Part shown: positions 49,501 through 55,500 of the stretch, piece by piece
Layout: each line of letters starts with the position of its first letter
How positions within the stretch are numbered: position 1 is the first letter of the stretch
Program-made: the position numbers and the translations under genes
Source: Rhynchonema sp. JSB1_4
Lineage: Eukaryota; Nematoda; Chromadorea; Monhysterida; Xyalidae
Direction of reading: 5' to 3'
Length of the DNA stretch: 64,000 nt
NCBI GenBank assembly: GCA_030248065.1
Contig: JASAMV010007970.1
Coordinates: 1-64,000 of the forward strand
Notes under the pieces: generated by a model
Told to the model about the DNA's origin: nothing
What the model saw: only the letters and a program-made list of their open reading frames with translations
Databases searched by the model: none

Positions 49501-52500
49501 GAAACGTAGATACTTTTGAGACACCCAATGGTGTGTTTCTGTCTCTCCGTGTGTCCCTTTAAATCTGTCGTGCTTTTATAGCAGCTTTGCCGCGAGCCCT
49601 TTAGCTTGGCATGTCTTACGCTATAGTTTGTTAATGAAATGGTTAAAATTTGAACAATTTTGTGAGAGTTAGAATTGCTTTTTTAGCTATGTGCAAACGC
49701 ATGGTTGGCTTGAGCTATAGGTCAGATTAGCTGAATTATAGAGCAATATTTCGTGCTTAATTTGCATTTGCGTGTCATTTTTCTCATCGCTTCATTCCCA
49801 TTGCCAACAGATATCACGCCCCGACATTCCACCAAACAACAACAGTCAATGACCGGTACGCAACCAGGAGGACCCACCCAGGCTCAGACTATGAGTCGAA
49901 GTTTGTATTTGGCCGAACCTGCGCTCAAGATCAGTCCCACCGCGACCAATGTCGATGTGGATTACGGTAACGGTCACAGCAACAGCCAATCAGCGTGCAG
50001 GAACGCAATCAAATCGACCAATCAGAAACGAGCACCGACTGCTGAGAAAGTGATTGTTGTGCAAACTAATGGGATACAGCAGAATGGTAGGACTCAGCAG
50101 AAGCTGGCTGATGTTTCAAAGCAGAAAGCAACGCATGATTGCCGCTATACATGGTGTCATGTTAAATGTCACGTATAGAACAATAGTATGGTTGATATTC
50201 ATGATAAAAAAATTGTGACATTTATGGTGACGCCAACACAAATGCTTGAAGAGCCAAAGTAGAGCGCATGCATTACATCCCTTGTGCTTCAGGCAAAAAA
50301 ATTGTTTTTGTGCGTGAAACATCACAACAATTTATACATCATCGCAGGCTACATGCGCAAGTCAGTCGCTGCTGAGGGCATCTATGCCAATTTGATACAA
50401 CGCGCCGATCACAGGATGACTGGGTAAGTATTAGTGTTCCCGTGTTACTTGTGCATTCACACTGATGATGACCTGGTGCACCACAGTGCCTGAAATCAGG
50501 TAGAAGACACGCTGCGCAACTCATTATCTAAACTAATCAATAGTGAAACATCACCCAACGTGCCATTTTGCATCTTCAGCGGTCCGGTTTCGCCGACGGC
50601 AGCCAGTGCACCATCAGGCTCGTCAGTGCACCGAGGCATGGCCGCCCACCACTCCCCGTATCTGGCCGGTGTGCTAAGTCGTGTCGGTGCGGTCGACCCG
50701 GCTGCAGTCGCCAATGGCATACCCATGGTGCCACCACATCACCGAGGAGTGCCCGGGCCACCACAGGGACAGCACCATGATAGTTCACTGTCATTGGCGT
50801 CTAATACATCGTCATTGTATTCGACCGAGGAGAAATATCAGGTACAGTTGGCGAAATGTGCAGCTTACCTGAGATCGTCAATGATAATAACCTCCCCTGC
50901 CCGTCTTTCCGAATAACTCACTGCTCTGAGGACCGTGTTGTTTACGTCCAGGCAAAAGGGCCCGTAAGTTTCGGAATGCTGCTTACTTCAAGAGACAATC
51001 AGAATTTCCGAACAGTCCCCAGGGGACATTGACAATATCCGATACCTTTTCATCCTTGGCGGTTGTCGGATTATGAATTTTACCGATGGGCATGATAACA
51101 ACACTGCAGTAGCGAGCGATACAGTTAGCCAAGCATAGTTTGACATCGGTTGTCGAATCTTGCTGTTTCGCCACTGAAGCAATTTGCGAATTACAGTCCG
51201 AAATTCGCAAACTTCATCGCGAGGTCGAAGCCTATCGCGACAAAGTGCGCACGCTAACCGCACAACAGACCAACTATTCGTCGATTGTACACGCGTTTGA
51301 GAAGGCGCTCCAGCAAATGGCCAAACGCGTCGAAGCATTGCAGGCATGTGCTGTATACGCTGACCCTCGTTAGAGGGAATATTTTTGAACGACTTTCTGG
51401 TTCATTAGCCGGTCGACTCGTAACCACTCTTGGGAATATTCAATATTATGGACCGAAAAACGACGCGGGCCCCAATAAAAAACCGACATGCCTATGAAAT
51501 GAATGGTCCATGGAACCAACGGAACTCGAGAAATGATGCAAATTTTACAAAAATCAATATTATTTTCAGAACACCTCCAATCAGAAAGACCAAGTTGTGA
51601 CACAAAAGGACGCCGAGATGTGTGAATTGAAACGTCGCATGACCGAATTACGTGACCTCGGTGCACAGGCCGATCTCAGGCTCGACAGTCAAAGTCCTGC
51701 ATCGTTTGCCTCTGGGGGCAGTTCAAGTACGTGTTGAATTTTCTCTTGTTTTTCATTTTCTGTTTCTTCTTAAACAGTGCTTTTATGCGATTTTTAATTC
51801 TTTTCAAGTTTCTAATTTTTATTTGGTACCAAACTATCGATTCGCCGCGGTGAAAACTGTGATAATTTATCTCACAAATTTTTCTCTTCCATTCCATCCA
51901 CTGTTACAGAACGTCGTTCATCCTCCACCGCCGGTGACTCGGCCAAAGATGGTCAATCAGTCAATGGGGGAGGCACTCCATCGCCACCCAATAGCACACA
52001 CAACGGCAGTCAACGCAGCACGGCATCGGGTGGCAGCAAAGATGCACAGAATGGTATGTTTTTAGATTTGTGGGGTTTCTCTTGAAAGAACAAATGAAAA
52101 GAAAATATCAGATACAGTGTAGTGTTTTGGGAACAGATGATCACTCATTGTGCTGTTGCACTGCGATTGCAATTTTGTTTCTTTGTTTCCCCTCGCAAAA
52201 TACAGTTTTGTGACCTGCATTCACTATCGGACGGTGCACCAGGTCATTGTCAGTGACAATATAGCAACGAGGTTAACTTGAATCTATGGAAAATCAAATG
52301 ATTCTATGGTGATAATCTACTGTACGTTTCCCCACTCCCCTTGATGTTCTGCTGTGCCCATGAAAATTATTTCAAGCTCTTTTTATCATGCAATTCGGTG
52401 TGGTGCAAGGTTGGGGATTCCGAACTTGTATTGAATCGTGGTATTCCCATTTGCTATCATGCCCGAAAACAAAAACTTCACAAACAACATACCAACATGC

Positions 52501-55500
52501 AAATGAACTTCCTAAATTCAGGTCTGCAACGTCAGCCGTCCTGTGAGTCCATGTTGAGCACTGTGAGTCAGCGATCATCGAAAAGTAGCTCGAGCAAAAG
52601 CAGCAAGGCAGACACGCTGAATGGACAGGCCAATGCGTTCAAGAACAAGCGCAGCTGGGTATGTTGATGCTGCTATTATCGGATTTCTTTGTGTTTTTTA
52701 TTTTTTTATTTTATTTTTTTTTGTTCAGACGCCACATGTGGACACTAAACAGGTATGGTTATCGAGGTTATTGTGCAGTTCTGTACAGTGTGTGTGTGTG
52801 TATTGTGAAGCTTGAATTGGTTTTGTTGAGGCTAAAGCAAAGTATATGCTGCTTTTAACATAAATTTACAAAAGAAAACACGCAAAAAATATTTTCAGAT
52901 CCGAAGTTCGCTGACGAAAGCGTTCAAGAACAAGAAAGGAGGCGGAGTCAAGGGCGGATCTTCAGACTTGGACGAACCTGGAGAAGTCGGTGGTCGTCTG
53001 AAACCCATAGCTGGCTCGGGCAACAGGTAAGATGATTTTCTCTTCCATTGCATTTATAAGCATAAATTAAGAGAAAATGTTGTTCAGATTGAACGAAGAA
53101 GAAGAGGAAATGGTTGTCACGCTGCGACAACAATTGGTGGAGAAGGAGAGCACGCTGACTGAATGCAGACTTGAGGCACTGACATCGGCACATCAATTAG
53201 ATCACATGAAGGAGCAATTGAACAAATTACGGGTGAGGGACAAATTTTTTTAATATTGTTGTCCAAGTTAGTTATCAAATTCCCAATTTCTGCTATGATT
53301 ATAATATTGATGGGCGCTGGTTGAGCCATTGGTCCTGTTTTCACAAGAACGTAGGCGTTGCTCCAGCTTTTCGTCAATGCATCACCTCCACATTGTTTAA
53401 CCAACACACGAATCAGCTAAAATATAATCAAAATTTCGATGTTTTCAAAATAAAATTCCAAAATCGCTACAAATTTCCAGGCCGAAAACGCTGTCCTAAA
53501 ACAAACCAACGACCAACTTCGTTCGCTTGCCCTTCGTGGCTCGTCACATGCCGGCTCACAAAGCTCGCTGCCCCTGCTGTCTGATGGAGAGGGTGAATCC
53601 GAACGCAATGCTGCCGCGTCCGAAAGGGCTTATTTGTCGTCGTCGGGTTACGGTAAGTAGTAAAAAGTTCACTGTTCTAATATTGGAGGGGACTTTCACG
53701 ATCGCAACACAATTGAGCAAAACTTGCGCTCGCACACTCGCTTCATTCACCAAGGCGCACCACAGAGATCAAACGTGTTTGATAATCAAAGTTTGGTAAT
53801 TTTTAATCAAAGTGTGCTAATATTTTTACCAGCGTACACATTTTTGACCTGGCCACCATTTACGGCATCACCAGACACGAAATATTGTTTATTCAACAAA
53901 AGATTTACGGGACCAAGAGAGCTGAGCCGGCCAATCACGCTACGTTTGATACCACTTTATTTTATAAATCCATCCATGTTTGCAGACAGCGTGAAGGACG
54001 TGCGTCGTGTATTCGTGCAGGTGTCAACAGACATAACGGGCACGATCAACGGTCAACCCTGCCGCAAAGACAGTGCATCGGTGCTGATTGGCAGCGTGGT
54101 GATCACATCGAGGACCAGCTGGGACACACTTGATGCCGATCTCACCAAGTTGTTCAATGTGAGTCAAAGGATAACGGCGTTGTTTTACTATCATTGATAT
54201 ACCGTAGTTGGACAACTTCTACGCCGGTGTCGACTATGTTTACTACCACGTTTCAAACAAATTTACGATCACCGCTTGATGAAAAACCTAAGCTCAAGAC
54301 CGGCCTCGCACCATGGTTGATGTTAACTTTGAGGCATGATCTGGTGAAGAAACATAATCACACTGATGATGACCTGGTGCACCACCTGCTAGTGAATACG
54401 TACATACAGATAGAAACAGGAGAAGCTCATTCCCATCCAGTGTTATGGATTGCCGTCCAAAGGGCAAAAAAATAAAACGAGATCCATCTACCCAAGCAGC
54501 CAAGTCCAGTCATTGCGCTGTTAATGCCACAATGAACCATCAGAGTCATCCCTTTTGCTACAGGAGTACCTCCACCGAGTCGACCCGAGCAACAGTCTCA
54601 GTCTCAACCACACCGAGTCGGTGTTGGGCTATTGGTGTGGTGCACAATGGCACTACACTGGCTCGAGCCAGTCCAATGCGCATTGCGCTAATACGATGCC
54701 GCTGACCTGTATGCACGATTGGGTGGGCAGTGGTTGTCTCACCATTGTGTTGAGAGGTACATAACCGGGCGGGCAAGGGGTGCATTGTGTCTGGTTTGCG
54801 GTTTCAGTAAGTAAACATGCTCAATTTTGCCATTGTTTCGTTAAATCTGCATTGCGGTCACACCAAGACACGCTGTCAAATAGGCATGATAACAGCGGCC
54901 CGCCGCACGGCCAAATTCAATTGGCACAAGACTATCTTGCTTCCATTTTTGGTGCGTTCATGGTCACCGACGATGACCTGGTGCACCAATCATCCATCCA
55001 GCAGAGAGACGAAAAGGCTCATTCATACACCTCAAAACACACGAGGGTCGCCATTGCAAAGTTTGTCAATGTGCTCTGTCCATGAAACACAACGCCACCC
55101 GTGTCACAGGTTCATCGTGTGCCAGTGCAGTGGATGCTCTGGCCTTCGACACCCTGGTGCCTAAGTGTCATCTACACCGATGGCTAGTGCAACTCAACGA
55201 ACCCTCCCACCGTCTAATACTCTATGGAGCGGCCGGCTGCGGAAAATCGTATTTGGCGCGCAGACTAGCCGAATTCATTGTTGGACCCGCAAACACGGAT
55301 CAAAATGTCGAGCTGATTGTGTGTGTGGAGGGGCATGTCTGTGACGCGGATCTCAAATCAAAACTGGAGGCCTTTGTGCTACGATTGAATGAAAGGGGAA
55401 CCAGCACGTGAGTTTGGGTCTTGGCACGAGCGCGTTTGTTTTTGTATTTTCAGCTGCAATACGCATGACAACAAGTTTATGTTGTGAGTGACAGATTAGA

